In this document: one piece after another, positions 7,829 to 15,439 of the stretch
How positions within the stretch are numbered: the first letter of the stretch is position 1
Layout of the letters: each line of letters begins with the position of its first letter
DNA from: Lacticaseibacillus paracasei subsp. paracasei
Lineage (GTDB): Bacteria; Bacillota; Bacilli; Lactobacillales; Lactobacillaceae
Reading direction: 5' to 3'
Length of the DNA stretch: 64,000 nt
Assembly: GCF_000829035.1 (NCBI RefSeq)
Contig: NZ_AP012541.1
Span: 1,860,001-1,924,000 of the forward strand
Made by a program: the position numbers and the translations under genes
The notes under the pieces: generated by a model
Told to the model about the DNA's origin: nothing
What the model saw: the letters and a program-made list of their open reading frames with translations, nothing else
Database searches by the model: none

Positions 7829-8398
7829 TTAGTTTCCTCCTATAATTTGCTGATATTGTTTGATATACGGTTTCAAGTACTCGTCCTCTGCCGCTTTTCT
7901 TGCTTCAACCGCATCAGAAAGATGCTCAAAATATTTGTACAGAACACGTTTTCCACCTACGGTAAGCGTGGCACACCACTTTTTTTGCTTGTTATTCCAG
8001 CTGACCCCTTTTACACCCGAAGAACTATCAGAACGGATTGTTCGAGATGCTGTAAGTGCTAAGTTGACACCATCTTTAACAAAGTTTTGATAAAAATACC
8101 GTGCTAGCTTTTTCCCGTTCTCCCTGCTGTATTTTTGTAACATTGGTCTGTACTTTTTCCCGAGTGTTTTCCCTTGCTGGCGCCTGATATTTACTGATAA
8201 ACCAGCACTATCTAGCCCGGTAAAGTGACCCTGCCTGATCCACGAATACGGGATCTCATCCAGTACACCATCGTTATATTGGATTAACACGATCTGCCCT
8301 CTTTTGTTATCCCTTTTCCCGGTATCGCCAATTATTGTGAAATTATCGTAAACTTCTCCATCATGATTTTTTGCTCGATACGCTCCCGGCCTTTTCAT
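7829..8398 (-). CDS. AP2-domain DNA-binding protein
   Basis: The 189-residue protein has a C-terminal AP2 domain at about residues 125-180 (SSSGVKGVSWNNKQKKWCAT then FEHLSDAVEARKAAE), with the YxGVxW-type beta sheet and following helix. In phages such AP2 domains usually accompany an HNH homing endonuclease. Here the N-terminal half (residues 1-120) shows no HNH His-Asn-His pattern, so the protein may be a free-standing DNA binder or an inactivated homing enzyme. It sits between the helicase and DUF669 genes with no gap. Confidence 0.8.
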   Translation of the reverse strand: MKRPGAYRAKNHDGEVYDNFTIIGDTGKRDNKRGQIVLIQYNDGVLDEIPYSWIRQGHFTGLDSAGLSVNIRRQQGKTLGKKYRPMLQKYSRENGKKLARYFYQNFVKDGVNLALTASRTIRSDSSSGVKGVSWNNKQKKWCATLTVGGKRVLYKYFEHLSDAVEARKAAEDEYLKPYIKQYQQIIGGN

Positions 8399-9775
8399 TT
8401 ATGCTCGCTTCCTTTCCTTTAGCCATCCCCTAGCCACAATCTGGTGGTAAGCCCAACCAGGCTTATAGCCATGTGCTTTTGCAATTGCGTACATATCTTC
8501 AGGTGAATCGGCATCTTCGGCTTTCATTTGTCCATATTTTGTTTTTGAATAGTCCGCAACTATTTTGAATACTTTCTTGTCTACCTTTTTTAATTTGGCT
8601 GTAGGATCAACTTCAAGATCAGCACCGTCTGCTCGGAATGAATATCCGCAAAGTGGGCATTGCTTAACCTGTGCAGGAACGATTCCGAAACATTTTGGGC
8701 AGCTCTTGATCGCAGGTCCGTCTGATTTACCCCTGTGCTTTTCCTGCTTAGGTCGATCTTCAAGCGACCATTCACGGTCAGTATCAGGAAGACCAAAGCG
8801 ATAAACGTTCGCAACGTGATCAATAATGATTGCTCTTTTGTTCGGTCTATAGCGCATTCCTCGCATCGATTGCTGAATGTCAAGGACAAGAGAAGCGGTT
8901 GGCCTCAGCATGATGACAACGCCACATTCGGGAACATCAAACCCTTCTGAGATGAGATCGACGTTTGATATGATTCTAATTTTTCCATCTTTAAAGGCCG
9001 TCATTGCTTCATCACGATTCAAAGCAGGTGTTTTGCTATCAACATGAATGGCAGATATGCCGGCAGCATTGAACGTTGCTGCAACGCGCTTGCTTTCTTC
9101 GATACTGTGGGCATAGACAATAGCCTGGCGTCCATTGGCCAACTTCTGGTAGTGACTAACCACATCACCAAAAATCATCTTTGTATTGGCCTCATCAATT
9201 GACTTCGTGGAGTAATCACCAGTTGATGATTTCTTTAGCTTTTCAACGTCAATTAATGTTGGCGCGTAGTAGTCAAAAGGCGCTAAGTAGTGATGTTCAA
9301 TTAGCCATTTCACTGTTGGACCCTCAACCATGGTTTCATAAACATCCCCCAGTCCCTTTCCTGAAAGTCTCCAGGGGCTTGCTGAAAAACCTAAGCGTGG
9401 AATGTCTTTATAAAATTCATAAATTTTTAGGTAAGTCTTTGCCAAGCTGTGATGCGTTTCATCAGTGATGATTAGATTCGGTTTTGGCAATTTCCCTAAG
9501 CGTCTAGCAATTCTGCCAACAGTCATGATGGTGCATTTGCTCAAATCAACTCCGTTTGCAATAAAAGTCTTCGTGATTTGATCAATAAGTTCTTTTCTGT
9601 GAACGGTGAACATAACATGTCCGCCCTTCATGACTGCCAACCTAGCTATTTCAGCGATGATAACTGATTTACCAGATCCCGCTGGGCTGACTAGCAGTAC
9701 AGATTTGTGACCATCAGCCAGCTTTTCTCTTGCTTGATTAACTAGCTCCTTCTGGTAAGGATGAAGCTGAAACAT
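8399..9775 (-). CDS. Phage DEAD/DEAH-box helicase
   Basis: The 458-residue superfamily 2 helicase starts MFQLHPYQKEL. It has motif I SPAGSGKSV, motif II DETH (LIITDETHHSL), and the C-terminal RecA-like lobe with QQSMRGMRYRP as motif VI. Near residue 380 two Cys pairs (CPKC and CPLCG) form a likely zinc knuckle. It probably acts in recombination-dependent replication. The start at 9775 is chosen because GGAGGTGAC lies ahead of it. An upstream in-frame ATG at 9868 would overlap the neighbour too far. Confidence 0.88.
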   Translation of the reverse strand: MFQLHPYQKELVNQAREKLADGHKSVLLVSPAGSGKSVIIAEIARLAVMKGGHVMFTVHRKELIDQITKTFIANGVDLSKCTIMTVGRIARRLGKLPKPNLIITDETHHSLAKTYLKIYEFYKDIPRLGFSASPWRLSGKGLGDVYETMVEGPTVKWLIEHHYLAPFDYYAPTLIDVEKLKKSSTGDYSTKSIDEANTKMIFGDVVSHYQKLANGRQAIVYAHSIEESKRVAATFNAAGISAIHVDSKTPALNRDEAMTAFKDGKIRIISNVDLISEGFDVPECGVVIMLRPTASLVLDIQQSMRGMRYRPNKRAIIIDHVANVYRFGLPDTDREWSLEDRPKQEKHRGKSDGPAIKSCPKCFGIVPAQVKQCPLCGYSFRADGADLEVDPTAKLKKVDKKVFKIVADYSKTKYGQMKAEDADSPEDMYAIAKAHGYKPGWAYHQIVARGWLKERKRA

Positions 9776-10460
9776 CACTGTCACCTCCAAACTTAAAGAG
9801 GTCCTCAATGGCGCACGCAGTTCGATCATCCAAACGATTTTTTGCAAAGATTGCATCTGAACCTGCAAGGATAACTCCTCGGTGGCTTGTCTTTGTGCTG
9901 ATGACTACGCGTCCTACAACGTCTGTCAGGCCTAATAGCCCGTCACGCACGCTGTCACGAATTGCTGGCGCATACTGGCTGAACGATTGTCCAGTTTCGC
10001 TTGTAACATCTCGCGTGTTTTCCCAAGCGGTTACTAGCACGTTTACTGGTGCGTCCATGAAGATCATGGTCATGATACGAGCAAAGTAATTCGTCCATCG
10101 TGAGTAGTCCTGAAGCTCGTTGCCAATGCCGTTTTTACTGTGCCTGCCCATCTCGACAAACCAGTCTTTTTCGAACGCTGATACGTTGTCGATCACCAGA
10201 TTGTCATACCCAGAAACACGCTCAGCCAGATTTTTCAGAAATTCTTTCCATTCCTCGCTTGGCTTGCTTCGGTCAAATGGTTGCACATCAATGTTCGGTG
10301 CACCGGATAGCACTTTTGAACTGTCATCCAGATCTAGCACGAGGGTTTTGCCATTAAGATTGCGAATGGCTGACGTCTTGCCAACACCGGGCTTTCCATA
10401 AATCAAAACTCGCCAGTTCTTTGTTCGATCAATTGAAGATGCATGTTTAATTGGCTGCAT
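9738..10460 (-). CDS. Sak4-like phage ATPase
   Basis: The 240-residue protein is a RecA-fold phage nucleotide-binding protein (TIGR01618-like, often called Sak4), a recombinase-like ATPase that anneals single-stranded DNA. Walker A is YGKPGVGKTSAI at about residue 21 and Walker B is NLVIDNVSAF near residue 90. It lies between Gp157 and the helicase, the usual order in this phage type, and overlaps the helicase start by 38 bp. Confidence 0.85.
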   Translation of the reverse strand: MQPIKHASSIDRTKNWRVLIYGKPGVGKTSAIRNLNGKTLVLDLDDSSKVLSGAPNIDVQPFDRSKPSEEWKEFLKNLAERVSGYDNLVIDNVSAFEKDWFVEMGRHSKNGIGNELQDYSRWTNYFARIMTMIFMDAPVNVLVTAWENTRDVTSETGQSFSQYAPAIRDSVRDGLLGLTDVVGRVVISTKTSHRGVILAGSDAIFAKNRLDDRTACAIEDLFKFGGDSDVSASSLPEGAS

Positions 10461-10469
10461 GATTCCCTC

Positions 10470-10961
10470 CTACTTAATCAATAAATGTTCACCGCGTGGC
10501 TTAAGCTCAGCACCCAGCACTTTTTCTCCGGCTTCTAATCGTTCTCGAATCTTGTCTGTATCTGGTTCGCGTTTTACCTTGAATACATCAGCCTGCAAAT
10601 TGCCTTGATCGATGGAAATTGGCTGTTTTCCGCCATTTTTAGCAACACTGATCGTGAATAACTGTGTCTTAATTTTGCGTTGATTAGTTTCGTTCATTGC
10701 TTCGACCAACCGCTGTGAAATAGTAACGAGGTTAGATTGATAAGCTTTAATCCGTGCTTCGAAACGGTCACGTTCTTTTTTGTTAGCTTCAATATCGGCC
10801 TTGATTTGGCGAATAACCTGTGCATATCCTTCGGCTTTGTCATTGATTGCATCAACGATTGAATCCATGGTGTCGGCCAATACTTCGGGATCAGTTGTCC
10901 CGTCTTCAGCTAGTTCTAATAAACTCGCATATTTTCCTTGTAAGTCGTATAATGTTGACAT
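10470..10961 (-). CDS. Siphovirus Gp157-family protein
   Basis: The 163-residue protein matches the Gp157 family of Streptococcus and Lactobacillus siphoviruses (associated with phage resistance in Streptococcus thermophilus phage Sfi21). It is largely coiled coil at residues about 35-100 (KADIEANKKERDRFEARIKA), ending in a small beta domain. GAAAGGAAAC precedes the ATG. It opens the recombination block, with the Sak4-like gene 9 bp downstream. Confidence 0.88.
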   Translation of the reverse strand: MSTLYDLQGKYASLLELAEDGTTDPEVLADTMDSIVDAINDKAEGYAQVIRQIKADIEANKKERDRFEARIKAYQSNLVTISQRLVEAMNETNQRKIKTQLFTISVAKNGGKQPISIDQGNLQADVFKVKREPDTDKIRERLEAGEKVLGAELKPRGEHLLIK

Positions 10962-10978
10962 AATAAGTTTCCTTTCTA

Positions 10979-11182
10979 TCAGTCGTTGGCCTGCACGCCA
11001 ACGGCTTTTTTCATGGCTTGCTTGATAATAAATAGGATTGCGTGTGCGCCATCTTCCTGACCCATCGCATACGTTTGATGAGGGTCTGTATTACTTGGCC
11101 CATAGTCGGTAGCAACCTTGTGATATTTGGCGATCTGGCGGTTCGCTTCGGCTATAATTCGTTCGTATCCCTCATTGGTCAT
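10979..11182 (-). CDS. Small phage protein, unknown
   Basis: A 67-residue protein begins MTNEGYERIIAEANRQIAKY and is mostly helical. AAGGGG lies before the ATG at 11182. An in-frame GTG at 11185 would add one residue. It follows the 50-residue gene after 4 bp and precedes the Gp157 gene. It is common in form to small accessory proteins of lactobacillus phages but carries no known domain. Confidence 0.6.
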   Translation of the reverse strand: MTNEGYERIIAEANRQIAKYHKVATDYGPSNTDPHQTYAMGQEDGAHAILFIIKQAMKKAVGVQAND

Positions 11183-11186
11183 CACG

Positions 11187-11339
11187 TCATCCCCTTAGTT
11201 TCGCTAGTCGTGCACGTAGCTTCTCGTTCTCGGCAAGTAGCATCTTTGCAATTGGTGTGTGGTTGCCGCGAATAATGTCTAGCATCAATTTGTTGTATTC
11301 GTTCAGCAAATCACCAATGGTTCGTTCTGCTTCATTCAA
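11187..11339 (-). CDS. 50-residue helical phage protein, TTG start
   Basis: A frame from TTG 11339 to TGA 11187 encodes a helical, Leu-rich peptide (NEAERTIGDLLNEYNKLMLD ... LLAENEKLRARLAKLRG) that looks like a short coiled coil. GGAGG lies 7 nt before the TTG. It overlaps the preceding 30-residue gene by 8 bp, and the next start follows its stop by 4 bp, so it fits the packed operon. Confidence 0.5.
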   Translation of the reverse strand: MNEAERTIGDLLNEYNKLMLDIIRGNHTPIAKMLLAENEKLRARLAKLRG

Positions 11340-11424
11340 TCCACTGCCTCCAATTTCCGCTGTGGCCTAAGCAGTGACCAACAATCACGCCGAAGCCACC
11401 AGCAATTAGTAAATAACCAATCAT
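11332..11424 (-). CDS. 30-residue membrane mini-protein
   Basis: ATG 11424 overlaps the TGA of the DUF771-like gene as ATGA, and GGCGGAGAA precedes it. The product starts MIGYLLIAGGFGVIVGHCLG, one Gly-rich hydrophobic helix, then a short polar tail. Tight coupling at both ends supports a real gene. Function is unknown. Confidence 0.5.
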   Translation of the reverse strand: MIGYLLIAGGFGVIVGHCLGHSGNWRQWIE

Positions 11425-11744
11425 TTCTCCGCCCTCTTACTGATTTCTGGAAAGTGGCTCTGCACAAAATCGTCAAATGGAATTGGCTTGCATAAGTAGC
11501 TCGACTTTCCTCCATGTGGGTACATCACAATACGATCTCGAAGTTCGCGTTCATACGGAGCAAATACGTTCCGCTTAAACCATTCCTTGTCACGGTGATA
11601 CCGGTTTTTGAGGTCTGTAACATCCCACCAGCGACGATAATCAGCGTCTCGCTTCAATTGCTCGTATCCTGAACGGTCAACGATTGTCTTGTCTTCAGGT
11701 AGCGTGATAGTGATTTCGGGGTTAATCTTCAATGTTGTTTCCAT
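11421..11744 (-). CDS. DUF771-family phage protein
   Basis: The 107-residue protein resembles DUF771 proteins, which occur in lactic-acid-bacterial phages near the lysogeny region and probably contain an excisionase-like winged helix. The core is DRSGYEQLKRDADYRRWWDV then KEWFKRNVFAPYERE, with paired Trp residues. It could bind DNA or assist excision. The excisionase idea is inference. GGAGGAAATAC precedes the ATG. Confidence 0.7.
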   Translation of the reverse strand: METTLKINPEITITLPEDKTIVDRSGYEQLKRDADYRRWWDVTDLKNRYHRDKEWFKRNVFAPYERELRDRIVMYPHGGKSSYLCKPIPFDDFVQSHFPEISKRAEK

Positions 11745-11814
11745 GGTATTTCCTCCTTTCCTGTGGATATTTTTGGCGTTTGGGCTCCAATTTAGACAGC
11801 CTTCTTAGTCCGCT

Positions 11815-12342
11815 CTATAGGTTGTGTTCGTCCACAAATTTTTCGAAAAGCCCTTTTCCTGTTTTTTCACGGTTAATTTGTGACATGGTCATCATCATAT
11901 TGACCATGAAATCGGTGATGTCATCGTTCCAGTACTCCATCAAAAATTTGAAGGGTTCAGCAATTGGCTTATCAATTCCGTTAGCATTAATCGAATCCAA
12001 CATGGTACTGAAATAGTCTTTGCATCCGTACTTCTTGCCGTCATAAGTTTTCTCTATTGGGAAAATGCCCATGAACTCGCGTGGCGTTAATCCTCCAACA
12101 CTGGTTAGGACTTCCTCCATTTGTAAAAATCGGTCTTGCTGATCATCAAACTCAGCGGTGCGGTCATAAAATGCATAGGCTTTTATCCCGTAGTACACGA
12201 GCTTTGGAACTGACCATTGTGCTACCTGCATGCGGTGCAGTGGACTTGTGTTAGTTGAAAGCTCAATCATCACCATCGATGAAATTCGCTCATAAGCAGC
12301 AAGCCGAAGATCAAAAAGCTTAGCTTCAGGTGTTTTAATCAT
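11815..12342 (-). CDS. Unrecognised phage protein
   Basis: A 175-residue soluble, mainly helical protein begins MIKTPEAKLFDLRLAAYERI. It has a Met-rich segment (MVNMMMTMSQINREKTGKG) near the C-terminus. Its ATG overlaps the stop of the preceding gene by 4 bp. No domain is recognised. The length and location match uncharacterised early proteins of casei-group phages. Confidence 0.65.
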   Translation of the reverse strand: MIKTPEAKLFDLRLAAYERISSMVMIELSTNTSPLHRMQVAQWSVPKLVYYGIKAYAFYDRTAEFDDQQDRFLQMEEVLTSVGGLTPREFMGIFPIEKTYDGKKYGCKDYFSTMLDSINANGIDKPIAEPFKFLMEYWNDDITDFMVNMMMTMSQINREKTGKGLFEKFVDEHNL

Positions 12343-12611
12343 TTGTCTACCTCATCAATCGTTGCCAGACTGCTATCAACGTAATCTTGAATTGGTCTCA
12401 GGAGTGCCATCCATGTATAAAATGATCGATTAGCCTCATACGCGAGTCGCAAGGCCTCTGCTTGTGTATGATTTTTTCTATAGTAACAAACCAGTTCTTC
12501 AATACTATCTAACTGATCACGAAGGGCTTCTAGAAGTCCTTTTGCAGTGCTGAGGTTCAAAGACGCCATGCCTAAATCGGGCGCTTTGGTGCTATTTGAA
12601 ACATTTTTCAT
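12339..12611 (-). CDS. Small phage protein, unknown
   Basis: A 90-residue protein begins MKNVSNSTKAPDLGMASLNL and is helical from residue 18 on, with a Cys-Tyr-Tyr centre (EELVCYYRKNH). GGAGATG sits before the ATG at 12611. A longer frame to 12707 lies inside the antirepressor gene and lacks a ribosome site. It ends in ATGA overlap with the next gene. Confidence 0.6.
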   Translation of the reverse strand: MKNVSNSTKAPDLGMASLNLSTAKGLLEALRDQLDSIEELVCYYRKNHTQAEALRLAYEANRSFYTWMALLRPIQDYVDSSLATIDEVDK

Positions 12612-12624
12612 ACTGACATCTCCT

Positions 12625-13368
12625 TTAATACTCGTTGTCCCAGACGCGATACTTGATAGCGTGGTCCTTAACAACCGCCATGTAGATCTCAATGAGCCGC
12701 TTGTCATTGCCGATCACATCAACTTTGTTAGTCTTATTTCGCTTGGATAAAGATTGGCCTTCCCCAGCCATTCGGTTGCGTAGGTTGGTAAGCCGTGTAC
12801 TCAAGCTGTATCCGCCTCGTTGTTCGACATCTTTGTAGATATCTTTCCGTGTGGCTTGATAATCGTCTCCTCTCATATGTGCGATCTTAGTAATGATGTC
12901 CCGAGTTGCTCGGCGCCAGTCCATTGTGGAAATACTTACGATGTCACTGATGGCATTTACTTTTGCATCAACTCGATTCAAGCGTCGCTCTTGTGCGGCT
13001 AGCGCTTGCGTAGCTGCAACAGCTGCCCGTGTCGCTGGACTTAGACCGGTCATATCGTGATGTGCCTGCTTATCAATTTCGATAAAATATTGACGCGCTT
13101 GCTTGCCTCGATCGGTTCGCTGAATCATTGCAACTTCCTTGGCCATGTCAAGTGTCATGACGTGTTCAATCCGTGGACGACCACCAATAGGTTTTTCACT
13201 TTTTTGTGATAAACCTTTAAAGTCAGTGTTTTCCGTAAATCCATAGTCAATCATGCGGTCAAACCATTGCGTATACGGAGTATCTACTTCCAAGAAATCA
13301 TGTAGCTCGCGACCGCTCACGGCGATCGTGCCATCATCGCGGGTGATGGTCTTAATTAATTCGTTCAT
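12625..13368 (-). CDS. Phage antirepressor, AntA-type
   Basis: The 247-residue protein has an N-terminal AntA/AntB domain (VSGRELHDFLEVDTPYTQWF and the GFTENTDF segment). A C-terminal ORF6C-like region follows with a basic tail. Antirepressors bind and inactivate CI-type repressors or act as DNA-binding early regulators. AGGAGG precedes ATG 13368; the GTG just before it is too close. A CI-type operator sits 19-33 bp upstream, so the lysogeny repressor probably controls this gene directly. Confidence 0.85.
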   Translation of the reverse strand: MNELIKTITRDDGTIAVSGRELHDFLEVDTPYTQWFDRMIDYGFTENTDFKGLSQKSEKPIGGRPRIEHVMTLDMAKEVAMIQRTDRGKQARQYFIEIDKQAHHDMTGLSPATRAAVAATQALAAQERRLNRVDAKVNAISDIVSISTMDWRRATRDIITKIAHMRGDDYQATRKDIYKDVEQRGGYSLSTRLTNLRNRMAGEGQSLSKRNKTNKVDVIGNDKRLIEIYMAVVKDHAIKYRVWDNEY

Positions 13369-13386
13369 CACGATGCCTCCTTATAA

Positions 13387-13401
13387 ATCTCATAACGAGA
13401 T
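13387..13401. promoter_or_regulatory. Third CI-type operator, before antirepressor
   Basis: ATCTC-ATAAC-GAGAT is a perfect 5-bp inverted repeat with a 5-bp centre. It matches the two operators in the cI-cro gap. It lies just upstream of the antirepressor ribosome site and immediately after the cro gene. Confidence 0.65.
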
Positions 13402-13402
13402 A

Positions 13403-13642
13403 TTAGTCTTCAAAAAAAAGAGCTCCAACAGGAATTTCCATCGCTCTGGCAATGATTAACATTTCATAATCGTTAAATGGATACATTCCTTTTTCTTTTA
13501 GCTCATATTGCCTACGGCTAAGGCCAACCATTGCGCCAACATATGATGTTGTCCAACGGCGCCGATTGCGCTCTCCACGCAGTTTGTCTTTAGGTTTTAG
13601 AAATTCTACACGTAAGTCTTGTTTAGTTGCTCCAGCTAGCAT
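13403..13642 (-). CDS. Cro-like repressor
   Basis: The 79-residue protein carries one helix-turn-helix (TTSYVGAMVGLSRRQYELKE) after a basic N-terminal stretch, and is transcribed divergently from the CI repressor. Both position and size fit Cro, the early repressor that blocks cI transcription during lytic growth. AGGTGAC lies before the ATG. The recognition region is atypical (GLSRRQYE in place of the usual GIS..T), which lowers certainty about its binding mode. Confidence 0.75.
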   Translation of the reverse strand: MLAGATKQDLRVEFLKPKDKLRGERNRRRWTTSYVGAMVGLSRRQYELKEKGMYPFNDYEMLIIARAMEIPVGALFFED

Positions 13643-13670
13643 TTGATGTCACCTCGCTTTCAACATCATT

Positions 13671-13757
13671 AGTATCTCACGTTGAGATATAGATTGCAAC
13701 AGCAAATTTCTCATTGTGAGATATTTTTCTTGATTATGCCCACATATGTGATATTAT
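13671..13757. promoter_or_regulatory. Lysogeny switch: promoters and twin operators
   Basis: Two palindromes, ATCTC-ACGTT-GAGAT (13674-13688) and TTCTC-ATTGT-GAGAT (13708-13722), lie between the divergent genes. The leftward promoter reads TTGCAA (13694-13699), 17 bp, GATACT (13671-13676), with the first operator across its -10 and spacer. The rightward promoter reads TTGATT (13730-13735), 16 bp, TATTAT (13752-13757), with the second operator just before its -35. CI bound to both sites would shut the lytic promoter while sitting upstream of its own promoter. Confidence 0.75.
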
Positions 13758-13779
13758 TAACCCATAAGAGGTGGACAAA

Positions 13780-14613
13780 ATGCCAAACAAATCTGCAAAT
13801 ATTCTGGGACCTGTAATTAAGGAACTAAGGAAGCAAAAGAAAATGACTCAGGCTGACCTTAGCAGGATTACCGGCATTGCCCAGAACACTATTTCAAATC
13901 ATGAAAATCAGAATAGAGCACTCGATGAAAATTCCATCATTAAATACGCCAAAGCACTTGGGGTAACTCCGCAAGCACTGTACGATGCGGCTATTGTTAA
14001 GAAGTCAATTGACACTAAATCAATGGTGATTGATGTACGGCAAACCGCAATTGACGAAATTAATGATGTTGTTAAAGAACTAGTAACGCCTCGCGTGCAA
14101 AAAGTTGCTTCATATGCCGAAAAGCAGCTCAATGAACAGCAAAGTCCAGACAACGTTGTCAGCTTAGATGAAGCGCGTGTAGAACGTAATCTCGATGAAC
14201 CAGAGTTCAATGTTGAGGTTGATGGTATTGTGGCCGCTGGATATGGTGCCTTTAATGATGATCGTAATGAACCAATGGACACAGTTAAGATCCCGGATAG
14301 TGCCATTCCGTCTCACTACGATTACTGCTTTAAAGTTGTCGGCGACAGTATGCACCCTACCTATGATGATGGTGAGCTCGTCTTTGTTCAGAAAACACAA
14401 GATGTCACTAACGGCATGATCGCGGTAGTTGACATTGATGACATGACATTTATCAAGAAACTGATTTTTGAAGAGAACCGTCTCTGCCTTCGGTCATTGA
14501 ATGATGACGTAGATGAAGAAACTGGCGAACGTATCTACCCAGATTTCTACGCTGACGACACGGACAATATTGAAGTGATTGGTAAAGTTGTCGGGTCATA
14601 CGCATTTAAATAA
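13780..14613 (+). CDS. CI-type phage repressor (S24 peptidase)
   Basis: The 277-residue repressor has an N-terminal XRE helix-turn-helix (MTQADLSRITGIAQNTISNH) and a C-terminal LexA-like S24 domain. The cleavage site is Ala-Gly in VAAGYGAF near residue 150. The catalytic Ser is in GDSMHPT and the Lys in DMTFIKKL. It maintains lysogeny and is cut during the SOS response. AGAGGTGG precedes ATG 13780; the in-frame GTG at 13771 is part of that ribosome site. Cro lies divergently upstream. Confidence 0.9.
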   Translation: MPNKSANILGPVIKELRKQKKMTQADLSRITGIAQNTISNHENQNRALDENSIIKYAKALGVTPQALYDAAIVKKSIDTKSMVIDVRQTAIDEINDVVKELVTPRVQKVASYAEKQLNEQQSPDNVVSLDEARVERNLDEPEFNVEVDGIVAAGYGAFNDDRNEPMDTVKIPDSAIPSHYDYCFKVVGDSMHPTYDDGELVFVQKTQDVTNGMIAVVDIDDMTFIKKLIFEENRLCLRSLNDDVDEETGERIYPDFYADDTDNIEVIGKVVGSYAFK

Positions 14614-14678
14614 TCTTACGTCCAAACCCTGATCGACGTTAAAAGCTGGATTTTATTATATTAATTTGGAGGAAAAAC

Positions 14679-15269
14679 ATGAAGGAAAACAAATTGATTG
14701 TTCGCCGCTTGGTTGCTGGTGTTCTGCTGATTGTAACGGCATTATGGGCGTTCTATGATACAACCGTTTTTGGCAGGCTTTTAGCCTTTTATAGAGGCAC
14801 AAATATGGAGATGGTCGTTCAGTCTGAAGAAGGGCTGGTAATTATGTCCGGCATTTTAGGACTAATCGTTGGAATTGTTTATGTTTCAACTTCCAAACGC
14901 CGTCCCGTGAAGTGGCTTGAATATACAATTACTGGTGTTGCAATTGTATTCTTGCTTCTCTCGCAAACGGCAGTTGACTTGCTTACCGGTGGCATTGTTT
15001 CTGCTATTCGTTGGCTGGTATTTTTGTTTATTGTAGTGGGCCTGCCGCTCAAAAACGGATATAAGGATATGCCTTTTGCTTCAAAGAAAGCTTCATCCAT
15101 TACAGATGTGGTGTCCGATCATGGTCCGGCTGAAACCGGTTCTAATAAAAATGACAAAACGAACATGATTGATGATGCTGATCTTCGAAAACTGAAAAAG
15201 CTTTTAGATGATGGCATTATTAGTGAGCAAGAGTTCAATGCTAAAAAGAAGCAACTTCTGGGACTGTAG
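14679..15269 (+). CDS. SHOCT-domain membrane protein, lysogeny module
   Basis: The 196-residue protein has about four hydrophobic segments (residues about 10-27, 50-68, 80-100 and 105-125) and a cytoplasmic C-terminus. The tail DLRKLKKLLDDGIISEQEFN is a SHOCT motif, a short oligomerising helix. It lies between cI and integrase, where superinfection exclusion and other lysogenic genes are found. GGAGGAAAAAC precedes the ATG. An exclusion role is plausible but inferred from position. Confidence 0.7.
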   Translation: MKENKLIVRRLVAGVLLIVTALWAFYDTTVFGRLLAFYRGTNMEMVVQSEEGLVIMSGILGLIVGIVYVSTSKRRPVKWLEYTITGVAIVFLLLSQTAVDLLTGGIVSAIRWLVFLFIVVGLPLKNGYKDMPFASKKASSITDVVSDHGPAETGSNKNDKTNMIDDADLRKLKKLLDDGIISEQEFNAKKKQLLGL

Positions 15270-15439
15270 TCCCTTCCCCCACGCAAGCGGCGTCCCCGTG
15301 CAAGCCGGAGAGTGGGGCTGAATACAAAATAAAAAGCGCCTACCCCACCGACCAAAGTGAACGGGTAGACGCTAAACAATTACTCGGAGTCATAAGGCTC
15401 TTTGTATACTAAATTTTACCAGAAAAGGAGGAAGATTGC

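Noticed and set aside
15336-15372. Hairpin before the integrase as a terminator of the SHOCT gene
   Set aside because: The pairing GCGCCTACCC/GGGTAGACGC is fair, but on the plus strand it is not followed by a T run, only on the minus strand where no gene ends.
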